This document shows positions 12,202-23,900 of a stretch of 64,000 nt of DNA, in pieces (position 1 is the stretch's first letter; each line of letters starts with the position of its first letter). The notes below the pieces were generated by a model that did not search any database, had not been told where the DNA came from, and was given only the letters and a program-made list of their open reading frames with translations. The stretch comes from Aldrovandia affinis (Eukaryota; Chordata; Actinopteri; Notacanthiformes; Halosauridae), in NCBI GenBank assembly GCA_029706075.1, contig JAINUG010000139.1, positions 1,533,510 to 1,597,509 of the forward strand. The letters run 5' to 3'. A program made the translations under genes and the position numbers.

Positions 12202-14935
12202 CGCTACATGCTACCTCCCTATCCCAGTCCATGTCTCCTCTTCTAGATTGCCTAGAAGGAGAGATTCTACTCACACCCGAAACCTCTCCAATCTCATCCT
12301 CCCTCCTAGATCTCCCGGTGTTGACGTGGTGGTAGCAGGCGGACTATGGAACTGCCAGTCCGCTGTCCGGAAGGCCGATTTCATCTCGGCCCAGGCCTCC
12401 CTACTCTCCCTGCAGTTCCTGGCGCTCACGGAGACGTGGATCACTCCTCAGAACACGGCCACCCCTGCTGCTCTCTCCGCTGCCTACACCTTCTCCCACA
12501 CTCCACGACCCACAGGTAGAGGTGGAGGGACAGGTATACTGATCTCCCCCCTGTGGAGATTTGGTATTGTTCCTTTTCCTCACTTCTCACCCTCCTCCTT
12601 TGAATTTCATGCTGTCACTATCACTGTTCCATGTAAACTGCACATCATTGTTTTTTATCGCCCACCAGGTCCACTGGGGAGTTTCCTAGATGAGATGGAT
12701 GCCCTACTCAGCGCTTTCCCTGAGGATGGCACTCCCGTCTTACTCCTCAGTGACTTCAACCTGCCGCTGGAGACCCCTCAGGCCTCTGCATTCCTCCCCC
12801 TGCTTCAGTCCATCGACTTCACCCTGGCTGAATCCCCATCCACCCACAAGGCCGGTAACCAACTGGACCTGATCTTCACTAGGAACTGCGCATCACCCAA
12901 CATTACTGTCAGCTACTGTTCTATCTTCCCTTCCCCCTACTGATGCCTTCTCTCACCTACCTGCTGAGGAGGCATCGTCCACCCTACTTTCCTCTCTCTC
13001 CTCCTCCTTTGAGAGTGAGTCCCTCTATCCACTAAACCTGCACGCCTCCGACCCCCGGCCCCCTGGCTAACCGACTCCATTCGGGCTAACCGACTGAAAC
13101 TGCGAGCGGCAGAAAGGAAATGGAGAAAATCCAAATCCCCTGTAGCTCTGACTGATTTCCACACACTCCTGGCTCCCTTCTCCTCTAACCTCTCCTCTGC
13201 TAAGTCTGCATTATTCCTTTCCAAAATTCAATCTTCAGTTTCTAACCCTCGTAAACTCTACTCTACGTTTTCCTCTCTCCTCACCCCTCCTCCTCCCCCA
13301 CCCCCCCTCCTCTCTAACCGCGGATGACTTCGCATCCTTCTTTCACGAGAAGGTCGATGACATTCGCAACTCCTTCCCCCCAACCTCTCCCTCACCCATC
13401 TCGCTACCTAAACCTCTCATCCCTCTGTCCTCCTTCTCGCCCCTCCCTGACATCCTTCAACTTGTCCTCTCCCACCATCCCACCACCTGCCCTCTTGATC
13501 CCATTCCTTCTTCTCTATTCCAGTCCATTGCTATGGACATCCTCCCCTTTGTCTCCAATGTCATTAACTCCTCTCTTTCCTCTGGCTCTGTCCCCTCTTC
13601 CCTCAAATGCGCTCATGTTGTCCCCCTCCTCAAAAAACCATCTCTGAATCCTGCTGTCATTTCAAACTACAGAGCGGGCTGTCTATAACCAACTGTCTGC
13701 TCATCTCTTACAGAACGACCTGCTTGATCCCAACCAATCTGGGTTCAGAGCAGGCCACTCCACAGAGACTGCTCTCCTTGCAGTCACTGAGGCTCTTCAC
13801 GGGGCTAAGTCCCAATTCCTTAGCTCCGTCCTCCTCCTCCTCGACCTGTCGGCAGCATTCGACACCGTGGACCACCAGATCCTGCTCTCATCTCTTGTCG
13901 AGACGGGAATCTCTGGATCTGCATTGACATGGTTCGAGTCCTACCTGGCTGACCGGTCCTACCAGGTGGCCTGGAGAGGATCCCTCTCCTCTCCCCACAC
14001 CCTCTCTACCGGAGTCCCACAGGGCTCGGTGCTAGGCCCCGTCCTATTTTCTCTGTATGCCAAGTCACTTGGCTCTGTTATTTCTGCTCATGGTTTTTCC
14101 TATCACTGTTATGCTGATGACACTCAACTGTTTCTCTCCTTCTCTCCATCTGATACCCAGGTCCTGGCACAGATCTCTGCATGCCTGGCTGACATCTCTG
14201 CATGGATGTCCACCCACCACCTGAAGCTGAACCTGGGGAAGACAGAGCTGCTCTTCCTCCCAGCGAAGGGCTCCTCGATGATTGATGCATCAATCACTGT
14301 GGAAGGCTCCATAGTGTCTCCATCCCAGTCTGCCAGGAGTCTTGGAGTAACCCTCGACAACCAGCTGTGCTTCTCGAGCCATATTGCAGTGATCACTCGG
14401 ACCTGCCGATTCTCCCTCCACAACATCCAGAGGATCCGACCGTTCCTCACCCAAGAGGCCACTCAACTCCTAGTCCAGGCCCTGGTGATCTCAAGTCTGG
14501 ACTACTGCAATCCTTACTGGCAGGCCTTCCGGCCTGTGCCATCAAGCCACTGCAACTAGACCAGAACGCTGCCACTCTGGTGTTCAACCAGCCAAAGTTC
14601 ACCCACGTCACCCCTCTACTCTCCTCTCTGCACTGGCTCCCCATCGCAGCACACATCAAATTTAAATCACTTGTGCTGGCCAATCAAGCTGCTAGAGGAA
14701 CTGCTCCCTCCTACCTCCAGTCACTCATCACACCCTACACCCCAGCCAGACCTCTCCGTTCCACCTCCTCAGGCAAATTGTTGGCAGTTACCAACAATTA
14801 TGTTTATTATTGTATCACGACACTGATCTCTGGCATGGACTATGATTAATCTTATCATGTATTAATGCACATTTTGTAAGTCGCTCTGGATAAGAGCGTC
14901 TGCTAAATGCCTAAAATGTCAATGTAAAATGTCTG
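12202..14935 (+). mobile_element. L2-like LINE, copy 2, frameshifted
   Basis: The endonuclease (12248-12943) carries ALTETWI and LLSDFN, where the usual GDFN Gly is replaced. The RT region (13867-14559) has GVPQGSVLGP and CYADDTQLF, and a C-terminal part runs to about 14849. At least three frame changes make it inactive. The 3' end carries GTCGCTCTGGATAAGAGCG then TCTGCTAAATGCC, the same tail seen on SINE family A. Confidence 0.88.
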
Positions 14936-15687
14936 TTTTCATAATGTTTTTTCATAGATTTTGTTGTTAAATACATTTTTAAGATTCAAAGGGAAATGGT
15001 TTGCAGAACTTCAAGTTGTAAGTGCAATTTAAATATACCAAATGTCCTGAAAATAATGAAAAATAAATGTTTTAGTGAAGCCTGAAATATAACTTTTGCA
15101 GAAATATATCACACTGTAGTACAGGAACCCTCTGAAAATACATTTGCCTGAGCAGGACCAAAGACTGGTTCATCACGTTCGACATTGGTTCTGTAAACAA
15201 TGTTTTCTTCCTGTAAAAACAAACAAACAAATAAAAACAAATAAATAAATAACAATTTAAAAATGGATCAGGAAATCAGAAAAGTTTTTTTTTTTTTTTT
15301 TGATCTATTTGAAATGTATAATTGAAATAATTGCAAATAATTAAAATTAAAAGTCATCCCTTGATTCTAAAGCAGAAATTACAAACTGTACTGCAGCCAG
15401 GGAATTGTTTGTTGGAGTTGGTATTCCTTTGTTGTTTATTCCACAATTGTGACTACTTTTATTCTTCACCAAAGTAAACACCATTTTAAGTGTTCAAGCT
15501 TAATTATAATTGGCTAATGACAAGCTCATGCACTTTTATCCACAAGAGATGAGTGGAACCCTTCAAATAAAACAATTGCAAGGTTTGCAGGGGAAACACT
15601 CAATACTGAGTAGAACAGGTTGAGAGGTTAATGTTTTAATAACTGAGTAAAACCTTCACAGCCACTAATGCAGACTCACTCACATAA

Positions 15688-15718
<31 letters not shown>

Positions 15719-16441
15719 GTCATATGGTTTGGATAGTCACAGTCAGAAGGAATGGTTGCACTGGCTAATGTTGTGGAATTGTAAGGAAAAATACCCTCCT
15801 TACAAACACACTCCGCCCCTCATACATACCACTGCAGTAAACTTTACTGTATGCATTCTGTTCAAATGCACTTAATCAACATGAAACATTACTATGTGTG
15901 ATATCCTGTTTGCACGTCTGAGTGAAGGGGCAGCAGGAGTGTGCATTGGCCATGTGAAACAGGCATGATGCCCAGGGAAATGGAGCCCATGACCAGGGGT
16001 TAAACCCACCCTTTTAGAATGAAACCTTAATAAGGCACAAAACCCCAGATCGTCATTGGCCCTGACTTTCTAACTGTTGGATGAGAACCATCACCAGTAT
16101 CATGTTACAGCTGCAAGTCAAGTGTGTAAGTGTGAATTGGATTTAGAGCAGACATTAGAGAGACTGGCTGTTTATGGATGAGCTGTCTTTCTAGGAGACC
16201 GTAGCACCCTCATCAGGAACCTCCAAGCAGATAGTTCAGATGCTGTTTTCTGAAACATTCAGAAACACTGGTCTTTCTCAATTCGTAACCCAATAATTGA
16301 GCAGAACATTAAATGCACTAAATGGTCTGTATTCTGTTCAAGGTCATCCCAGCCCTACTTTGGCTGATTTAGACAGCTCACCTTGTTTTCATTTCGTTAC
16401 TGTGCTCTTGTCCGGATTGTACCTCTCTCTGTTTGGTTATG
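14936..16441. other. non-coding stretch
   Basis: AT-rich, with a poly-T run at 15286-15301 and CT/CA repeats at 15688-15718. No supported exon. Confidence 0.4.
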
Positions 16442-16925
16442 CAGTACCATTCAAAAGTTTGAGTACACCTTCAATCTGGATTATGACTAATTGGGCACTC
16501 ATTCATTCTTCAGCAAGATAACGACCCGAAACACACCTTGAAGTTGTGCAAAAACTATCTGGTGAAGTAGGAACGTGAAGGACAACTCAAACTAATAACC
16601 TGGCCTGTCCAGTGTCCAGACCTCAATCCCATAGAATTTGTATGGGACGAACCGGACAGAGTCAAAGCAAAGAAACCCACAAGTGTCTCTGGAATTGCTG
16701 CAGGAGAGCTGGGAAGACATGTTGGGTGATTTCCTGCTGAAACGTATTAACCGAATGGCCCATGTTTGTGAGGCTGTTATCAAGGCAAAGGGTGGCTATT
16801 TTGAGGAATCCAAGCTTTCGATAATTTTCAAGTATTTACAGAAACTTATACGGTGTAAAACATTGTCAACTATTAAATAAGCCTAGTTTCCAGCAGGTGT
16901 ACTCAAACCTTTTACTGGTACTGTA
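16442..16925 (+). mobile_element. internally deleted Tc1 derivative, copy 1
   Basis: It is bounded by inverted ends (CAGTACCATTCAAAAGTTTG on the left, its complement-like TTTTACTGGTACTG on the right). The left end runs straight into the third transposase block ([17 protein letters not shown], then [13 protein letters not shown]), so the first half of the transposase is deleted. The same junction occurs at 49751-50025. Confidence 0.85.
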
Positions 16926-18710
16926 TATAATTTGCTCTAACTGTGGAAACCTAGAATTTACATTTGTAACAAATTCCTTTAGATCACTGCTCCATGCTAC
17001 ATTTTGAAAGCATACACTGCTAAATCTGATAGAGCAGGTTGTGGAACGACATAGCCAATTACATTCAATGGGGTTTGAAGAGCTTTCATTGGATGGGATA
17101 GAGACATTTTGCCAGAGACCTTCAAGGTGTAATCATAGAGTAGTGTGAAATTCATCCCAGAGGAACGTGGGTGTTCAGGGTTTCATGCAAAGATGTGACA
17201 CAAAGCCTCAACCCTAATTAACAGGGGGGGGGGAAACATTTTCCATCTAATCTATTAATTGGATCAAGGATTTTGAATTCACACTTGCAAATGTAGAGCC
17301 CTATAAATAACCACTTCACTGTGCCTATAAAAAAAGGAAATGAATCAGACAAAGCCATTCAATCTTGGCCTTTCTGCTTCAATCACAGTAATCTGGCCTC
17401 ATTCCACAGCAATCTTCTTGATAAACACCTTGGCCACACCCTGTGGATCATGATAAATATCCACAAGCGCACCCTGGCGCTGAGTGCTCCATGAGCCTTA
17501 AGCTGACGGCCGTGGCATTTACTGAATGTATGTCTGAATGCCAGTCTTTTGTTTAGCTAAACACTCCATTGTTCAGCCCTAATCCTGTGGTGTTATATTT
17601 TATATCTGGGGAGAGGGAAGGGGGGCAGATATTCCCAGAGCCCTCCTGTGGGTACACAGGGTTTGTATAAAATGTTGTGGCTTTGTTTTTGTTTATTTTG
17701 TTTTTTTATAGAACGTTGGACATGGGTGCCAAATTTGCAGCATGTCAAAATGCTAACTTTTAGTACCTCACCATTTAAACTTTTTCAGCCACATAGGCAA
17801 CAAAACAGCTAAGATAATAATAGTAGGATTTTGGTGGTTGTGACTGTGAGCTGTTCTCAAAACCTTACCCTACCAGCAAAATGCTAATGTTAGTTAGAGA
17901 TGATCCACAGGAACCACATCAAGTTTTGTTTGGTATATATTTAGTAAGAATAATAACAAATGAATAAATATGTGCACTGTATTGTAACATACAATGGATT
18001 AAAAACATAAATGCAGTTAACATGAGCAATACGACAAGATCTTGGTTACAGCACAAGGATTACGAAGAAGTGGTTTTTACCCTGCCACTCGGCTGCCGAT
18101 ATTCCTTCATGAAACACAAAGTGCTTGGTTAATACGACTCAAACAACCAAACAAAACAGCAGTTAAAAATGATCCATGACAAAACGCCTTCCTCTCCAAG
18201 GACATTTACAAACCGGAGATGAATGATCTGTACAATTATACCGGCACAAGCTCCTTGCCAGGGCACAGCGGAACACTACCTGGGGGCGTGGACCACTCAC
18301 CTCCCAGACCGGGGTGTATGATAACCAATCACATCCAAGAGTGGGTCCTCTGGTAACCACTCACCTCCCAGCCTGATTAAAAAGGGGTCCTGGCAGGATA
18401 AAGTGTCGGGTCAACTTAAAAAACATTTGAAAATAATCTTTGCACCATCACACATAAATAACAAGTAAAGACGATAGAAAATATGATGTTGCATGTAACC
18501 CAATTGTCATATAAAAAAGTATCTTAAAAAAGAAAAAGAAAAACAAAGACAATGCTACATTGTGCATGCTCCAAAATGATTGGAGTAATAAGGTCATGAA
18601 TTGTGACTGACATGGAATGTTTGTTCTGTATTGTACAATAACAATTTAGCATAAAATAAAGAAATGGAACCCCAAAGATGAGCTTTTTCCTGTTTGTTCT
18701 GGAGTCAATA
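16926..18710. other. non-coding stretch
   Basis: No exon or known repeat recognised. A poly-G run is at 17224-17232. Confidence 0.4.
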
Positions 18711-19233
18711 TACAGTGGGTATAAAAAGTATTCAGCCCCTTTGGCATTTTTCACATTTTATTTTCTTACTTCATGGAATCAAAATGGATTTAATTTAATT
18801 TAAATCCTCCTTACCACTGATCAACACAAAGTGCTCAATAATGTCAAACAAAAAAACAACAACTCTAAGCTTTTAAGAAAAAAATCTTACAAATAAAAAA
18901 GAGAATAATTGATTCCAGAAGAATTCACCCCCTTGACTTAATAGTTGGTAGAAGCACCTTTAGCTGTGAGTATACTTGGGTAAATCTCTACCAGCTTTGC
19001 GCATCCGGACACTGTACATTTTCCCCAATTCTTCTTTACAAAATTGTTCAAGCTCCGTCAGGTTGGATGGGGACCATTGGGGAACAGCAATTTTCAAATC
19101 TTTCCACAGATTCTAAATGGGATTGAGGTCTGGGCTGTGACTGGGCCACCTCAGGACATAGATTTATTTTTGTTTTTAAGCCACTCCAATGTAACTTTTT
19201 TGTCTGCAAGGAATACTGTTCATACCCACTGTA
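18711..19233. mobile_element. non-autonomous Tc1/mariner-type element
   Basis: The ends TACAGTGGGTAT and ATACCCACTGTA are perfect inverted repeats. The 0.5-kb interior has no transposase. The interior (TTCAAGCTCCGTCAGGTTGG, CTGGGCCACCTCAGGACA) is a motif set common in fish genomes. The left end is shared with the elements at 4733 and 23593. Confidence 0.8.
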
Positions 19234-19324
19234 TGGGGCACCAGTGTGCCCCATTAGTTTTTGTTGTAGTTTAAGTTATTTCAACAGAAATCATTTGGGA
19301 AGATATCATTGGGCATAATTGAGT

Positions 19325-19863
19325 GCACCAAGTTTCCTGTGTTGTGTGAATGAGTTTCCTGTGTTGTGTGGACGGGTTTACAGGAAACATGCACACTGTG
19401 GACGGGTTTCCTGTGTTATGTGGATGAGTTTCCTGTGTTATGTGGATGTTTCCTGTGTTGTGTGGACGGGTTTACTGTGTTATGTGGATGATTTTCCTGT
19501 GTTGTGTGGACGGGTTTACTGTGTTGTGTGGATGATTTTCCTGTGTTGTGTGGATGAGTTTCGGGTTTCCTGTGTTATGTGGATGAGTTTCCTGTGTTGT
19601 GTGGACGGGTTTACTGTGTTGTGTGGAATAGTTTCCTGTGTTGTGTGGATTTCCTGAGTTGAGTTTCCTGTGTTGTGTGGACGGGTTTCCTGTGTTGTGT
19701 GGATGAGTTTCCTGTGTTGTGTGGATGAGTTTCCTGTGTTGTGTGGACGGGTTTCCTGTGTTGTGTGGATGAGTTTCCTGTGTTGTGTGGATGAGTTTCC
19801 TGTGTTGTGTGGATGAGTTTCCTGTGTTGTGTGGATGAGTTTCCTGGGCGGTGTGGATGAGTG
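19325..19863. repeat. 22-bp minisatellite
   Basis: About 24 copies of units like GTTTCCTGTGTTGTGTGGAT plus GA, with truncated and variant units. It lies about 0.9 kb beyond the disc1 stop codon. Confidence 0.95.
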
Positions 19864-20133
19864 CTGATAACATCAGCCTACAGCCCCAAAGCTGCTGGAA
19901 TGTTCTTCTCAGTGTTTAAGATTTTAGACTTATCCTACAATATTTAATGGAATTCACTAAATCGTGCATCACGAGATCCGCCACACCAAATGTCACTTAC
20001 TTCTTTCTGCCTTTCATGTTCCTGTCACTAAATCCTATTCGCATCTATCATGTTTTGAAGATTGCCAAAGAAATGAACTAATCTGATATACTCAGATAAG
20101 TCTTTGCTTCAAAAGCCTTTAGTGAGGTCACAC

Positions 20134-20163
20134 TTTATTAGAAGGAACAACTGCTTTTTTATT
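20134..20163 (-). terminator. candidate disc1 polyadenylation signals
   Basis: Two AATAAA hexamers on the minus strand (20163-20158 and 20139-20134) lie 620-650 nt past the stop codon. They are the first canonical signals I found downstream, implying a 3' UTR of about 0.65 kb. Prediction from the motif only. Confidence 0.3.
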
Positions 20164-20785
20164 TTAAACTTCTTTTCAGTGGTATAAATACTGCTGCTAT
20201 AAAATCAAATAAGCAGTAACTGATTATGGTAATTATATTATGTAGAATCAACCACCATGCCAAAATAACCATGTTAAAACACCAATGCACTTATGTGTCT
20301 TTACATTTTTAAATCGAACATATAAAAACTATAGCCTACCATTTAACAATAAAATAGAATAGGCCTGTGCACTTTTCTAAGAAATGGTGAACAGATGCAC
20401 CTTGAATTAAAGTGTGACCAGACCATGCTGAAAGATGACCAAAGATGAACACCATGAGAGTCTTATCTCAGTACTGATGGGAGGGGGTTCCCCAAGGCTC
20501 TAAGAGTGGCCCTGTCATACAGGTGTTCTACAGCGTTATTGACAGGCTCTATGTGATGTTACTATCTATCTCTCTCTCTCTCTCATGAGAAAAGCTGACA
20601 CAGAGGTGCGGTCAGCTGCTGGCAGCACTGTTTACTACAGTGGCAAATATGTTGGGCTGTGGGTGTGTTTGCAGCCGCTGGGAAAAAGTCATCTTCCTGC
20701 ACTGAATTCCTTCATTTTTTAAAAAGACGAGTAGGATAAGCAGATTCCTTCCCCCCACCCCTCCGAAAAAGGCATAAAGTGAGCG

Positions 20786-20961
20786 TTAAATTGTCCAGCT
20801 GTCACTGAAGTAGTGGTCCTCATCTTCCTCATCTCCCCCCTCGTCCATGTTATCCTCATCTTCCTCATCTTGCTCCTGCACCTCCCCCTGCGCCTCCTGC
20901 AGATGCTTCAGCATGGCCTGCAATGTGGCTTTCACCTCCTGGACCTGCTCCTGCAGAGACT
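20786..20961 (-). CDS. disc1: disc1 exon 14, last coding exon (residues 777-834)
   Basis: Preceded by U12-type branch site TCCTTGAC and AC acceptor; the split codon C|AG restores the Gln found in human (LIQ|SLRREL). It encodes [19 protein letters not shown], matching human QSLRRELQMVKETLQAMIL, then a very acidic tail ([19 protein letters not shown]) ending SDSWTI and stop TAA at 20788-20786. I recall no such acidic tail in human DISC1. Confidence 0.93.
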
Positions 20962-23900
20962 GTGCAATGGGAGTCAAGGACACATTCATTCTCTCCATGA
21001 CTCAAGCAATAACTCAATCTCCATTACTCAATCATGTTTTTAGGGATGAAAAAATATGATTTTCATGGATGATCATCACTGCAGCACATTGCTGTGAAAC
21101 TGTAAAATGGATTGTGCTTGTGAGGACAAAAGGCATTACACTGTGTGACATTACTTTCATCGATATTATTGACTCGCATTATTTTACTGTATGCACAGAC
21201 ACACACTGGATATTTGGACAGCGTTCTGTCTTTTAAAGGACATTTAAAAGACCAAAAGGATTTCAACCACTTTCCATGACTTTCCATTCAAGGATAAAAC
21301 AAATCAAGCATTTTCAAAAACTGGTGAAATGCTTCAAGGACACCCCCATTCCCCACAATTTTTTATTTAAGAGAGACACTACGTCAAACAAAGCACCGAA
21401 GCTAAATTATTCAGAATCTTCTATTGAGTCAGACTGATACTCTAATCAAAGGGGATTGTTTAACCTGCTTGGAGACTGAAATTAATAGTGTGGGTGTCCA
21501 GCTAAAGTGGCTAATCAAAGGGATGCATTTCCCAGCAGATGGCTTCGCCGGCTCATTTGGCTCTCTTCATTCATTATTAACTGGTCGCTAAAGCCCAGTT
21601 CCCTTCCATTCCCCTCCCTCCATGCATTATGGAGCAGGGCCGTCAGACACCCTCCACGGCACACGATAAGAGATCATTAAACTCGTATGTGTTCAGCAGA
21701 TCAAATGAGCATTCAGAATGCCAGAAGTCTCAACAAGCACACGCCCAGATTCATGCAAATGGTTCAGATGTTCCTACGGCAACCACACAGAGATTTTTCT
21801 CAGGCCGCGGTGAGGAGGTCCCCACCACTCTAGACAGCAGTGACCCCAGCACCCTAGAGCTGGAGCTGTGACCCCAGCACCCCAGAGCTGTGACCCCAGT
21901 GACCCTAGAGCTGTGACCCCAGTGACCCTAGAGCTGTGACCCCAGTGACCCTAGAGCTGTGACCCCAGTGACCCTAGAGCTGTGACCCCAGCACCCTAGA
22001 GCTGTGACCCCAGCACCCCAGAGCTGACCCCCCAGACCCTAGAGCTGTGACCCCAGTGACCCTAGAGCTGTGACCCCAGTGACCCCAGCACCCCAGAGCT
22101 GTGACCCCAGTGACCCTAGAGCTGTGACCCCAGTGACCCCAGCACCCCAGAGCTGTGACCCCAGTGACCCTAGAGATGTGACCCCAGTGACCCCAGCACC
22201 CCAGAGCTGTGACCCCAGTGACCCTAGAGCTGTGACCCCAGTGACCCAGCAGAGCTGTGACCCCAGTGACCCCAGCACCCTAGAGCTGTGACCCCAGCCC
22301 TACTGTGACCCCAGTGACAGCACCCCAGAGCTGTGAGCTGTGACCCCAGCACCCCAGAGCTGTGACCCCAGTGACCCCAGCACCCCAGAGCTGTGACCCC
22401 AGTGACCCTAGAGCTGTGACCCCAGCACCCTAGAGCTGTGACCCCTGTGACCCCAGCACCCCAGAGCTGTGACCCCAGTGACCCTAGAGCTGTGACCCCA
22501 GCACCCCAGAGCTGTGACCCCAGCACCCCAGCACCCTAGAGCTGTGACCCCAGTCAAAAGACCCGGTAGACTGAGAAAGACCACTGTAGTGGATGACCGG
22601 AGAATACTCTCTATGGTGAAGAAAACCCCCCTGACAACGGCCCAACAGATCAAAAACACGAGATTACAATTTGCTGAAAAGCACCTAAAAGAGCCCCAAG
22701 AGTTCTGGAACAAAGTCTTGTGGACAGATGAGACAAAGATTAATGTAAAGATTGTAAAGAATGTAAGATTAATTAAAGATTAATGTACCAGAGTGATGGA
22801 AAGAGGAAAGTGTGGAGAAAAAAAGGAAATGCCCATGATCCAAAGCATACCACCTCATCCGTGAAACATGGTGGAGGGGGTGTTATAGCTTGGGCCTGTA
22901 TGGCTGCCACTTGTCTTCATCGATGATGTGACTGCAGATAGAAGTAGAACGCTGAATTCACTGAAGTCTACAGAAATATTTTATCTGCTCAGATAAAACC
23001 AAATGCCTCCAAACTCATTGGACGGCACTTCATCATGCAACAAGACAATGACCCGAAACATACTGCTAAAGCAACAAAGGGGTTTTTGACAGCTAAAAAG
23101 TGGAAAATCCTTGACTGGCCGAGTCAATCACCGGATCTGAATCCAAATGAACATGCATTTTACATGCTGAAGTGGAGGCTGAAGGCAAAAAGTCCTCGAA
23201 ACAAGCAGGAACTGAAGGTGGCTGCTGTACAGGCCTGGCAGAGCATCACCAGGGAAGATACCCAGTGTCTGTTGATGTCTATGTGTCGCAGACTTCAAGC
23301 AATCATTGCATGCAAAGGATATGCGACCAAATATTACAATTTATTACTTTATTCTACATTATGTTAAACTGTCCAATGAATTATGGTGCCTGAAAATGTG
23401 GGGGACTATGTTCAAAAAGTTCTATCATTTCTAAACAGTTCATCCGATATGGATAAAAATACCCTCAAATTAAAGCTGACAGTCTGCACTTCAGCCTCAT
23501 TATCATTGTATCCTTTCAATCTCAAAGTGCTAGAGTACAGAACCAAAAAAACTAAAAATGTGTCACTGTCCAATTAATTATGGTTCTCACCGTATATAGT
23601 GGACATACAAAGTATTCACCCCCTTTGGCATTTGTCACATTTTATTATCTTACTTCATGAAGATATTATTATAGGCTATTTGAGAGAATGTTTGCATCAT
23701 CAGAAACCCACCCCACTGTCTTGCCGAGCAGTGAGCATATTTTGTTCAAAATGAAGCCATGCACAGCACAGTACAATTTTGAGCATAGACAAAACTCTTC
23801 ACTTAAAATAGCCTTTTCTGTCTACGTTTTTGACACATTTGCATGTTTCCATGAGTGTGATGAAAGGATATGGGCCACGGTGTGGTCCTGGTCCAAAATG

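Larger units (their letters stand above)
20962..23871 (-). other. disc1: disc1 intron 13, U12-type AT-AC intron
   Basis: The donor ATATCCTTT matches the U12 AT-AC consensus at all nine positions. The branch sequence TCCTTGAC matches the U12 branch consensus, and its A is 12 nt from the terminal AC. A GT-AG reading is possible (ACC|GTGGCC with CACAG) and also in frame, but its donor is poor and it loses the conserved Gln. The 2.9-kb intron also contains a 23-bp minisatellite and a Tc1 remnant. Confidence 0.9.

Noticed and set aside
20962..20998. Met start MERMNVSL for a separate 70-aa acidic protein at 20786-20998
   Set aside because: These codons overlap the U12 branch site and acceptor; the conserved helix begins at the splice junction, so it is a terminal exon.
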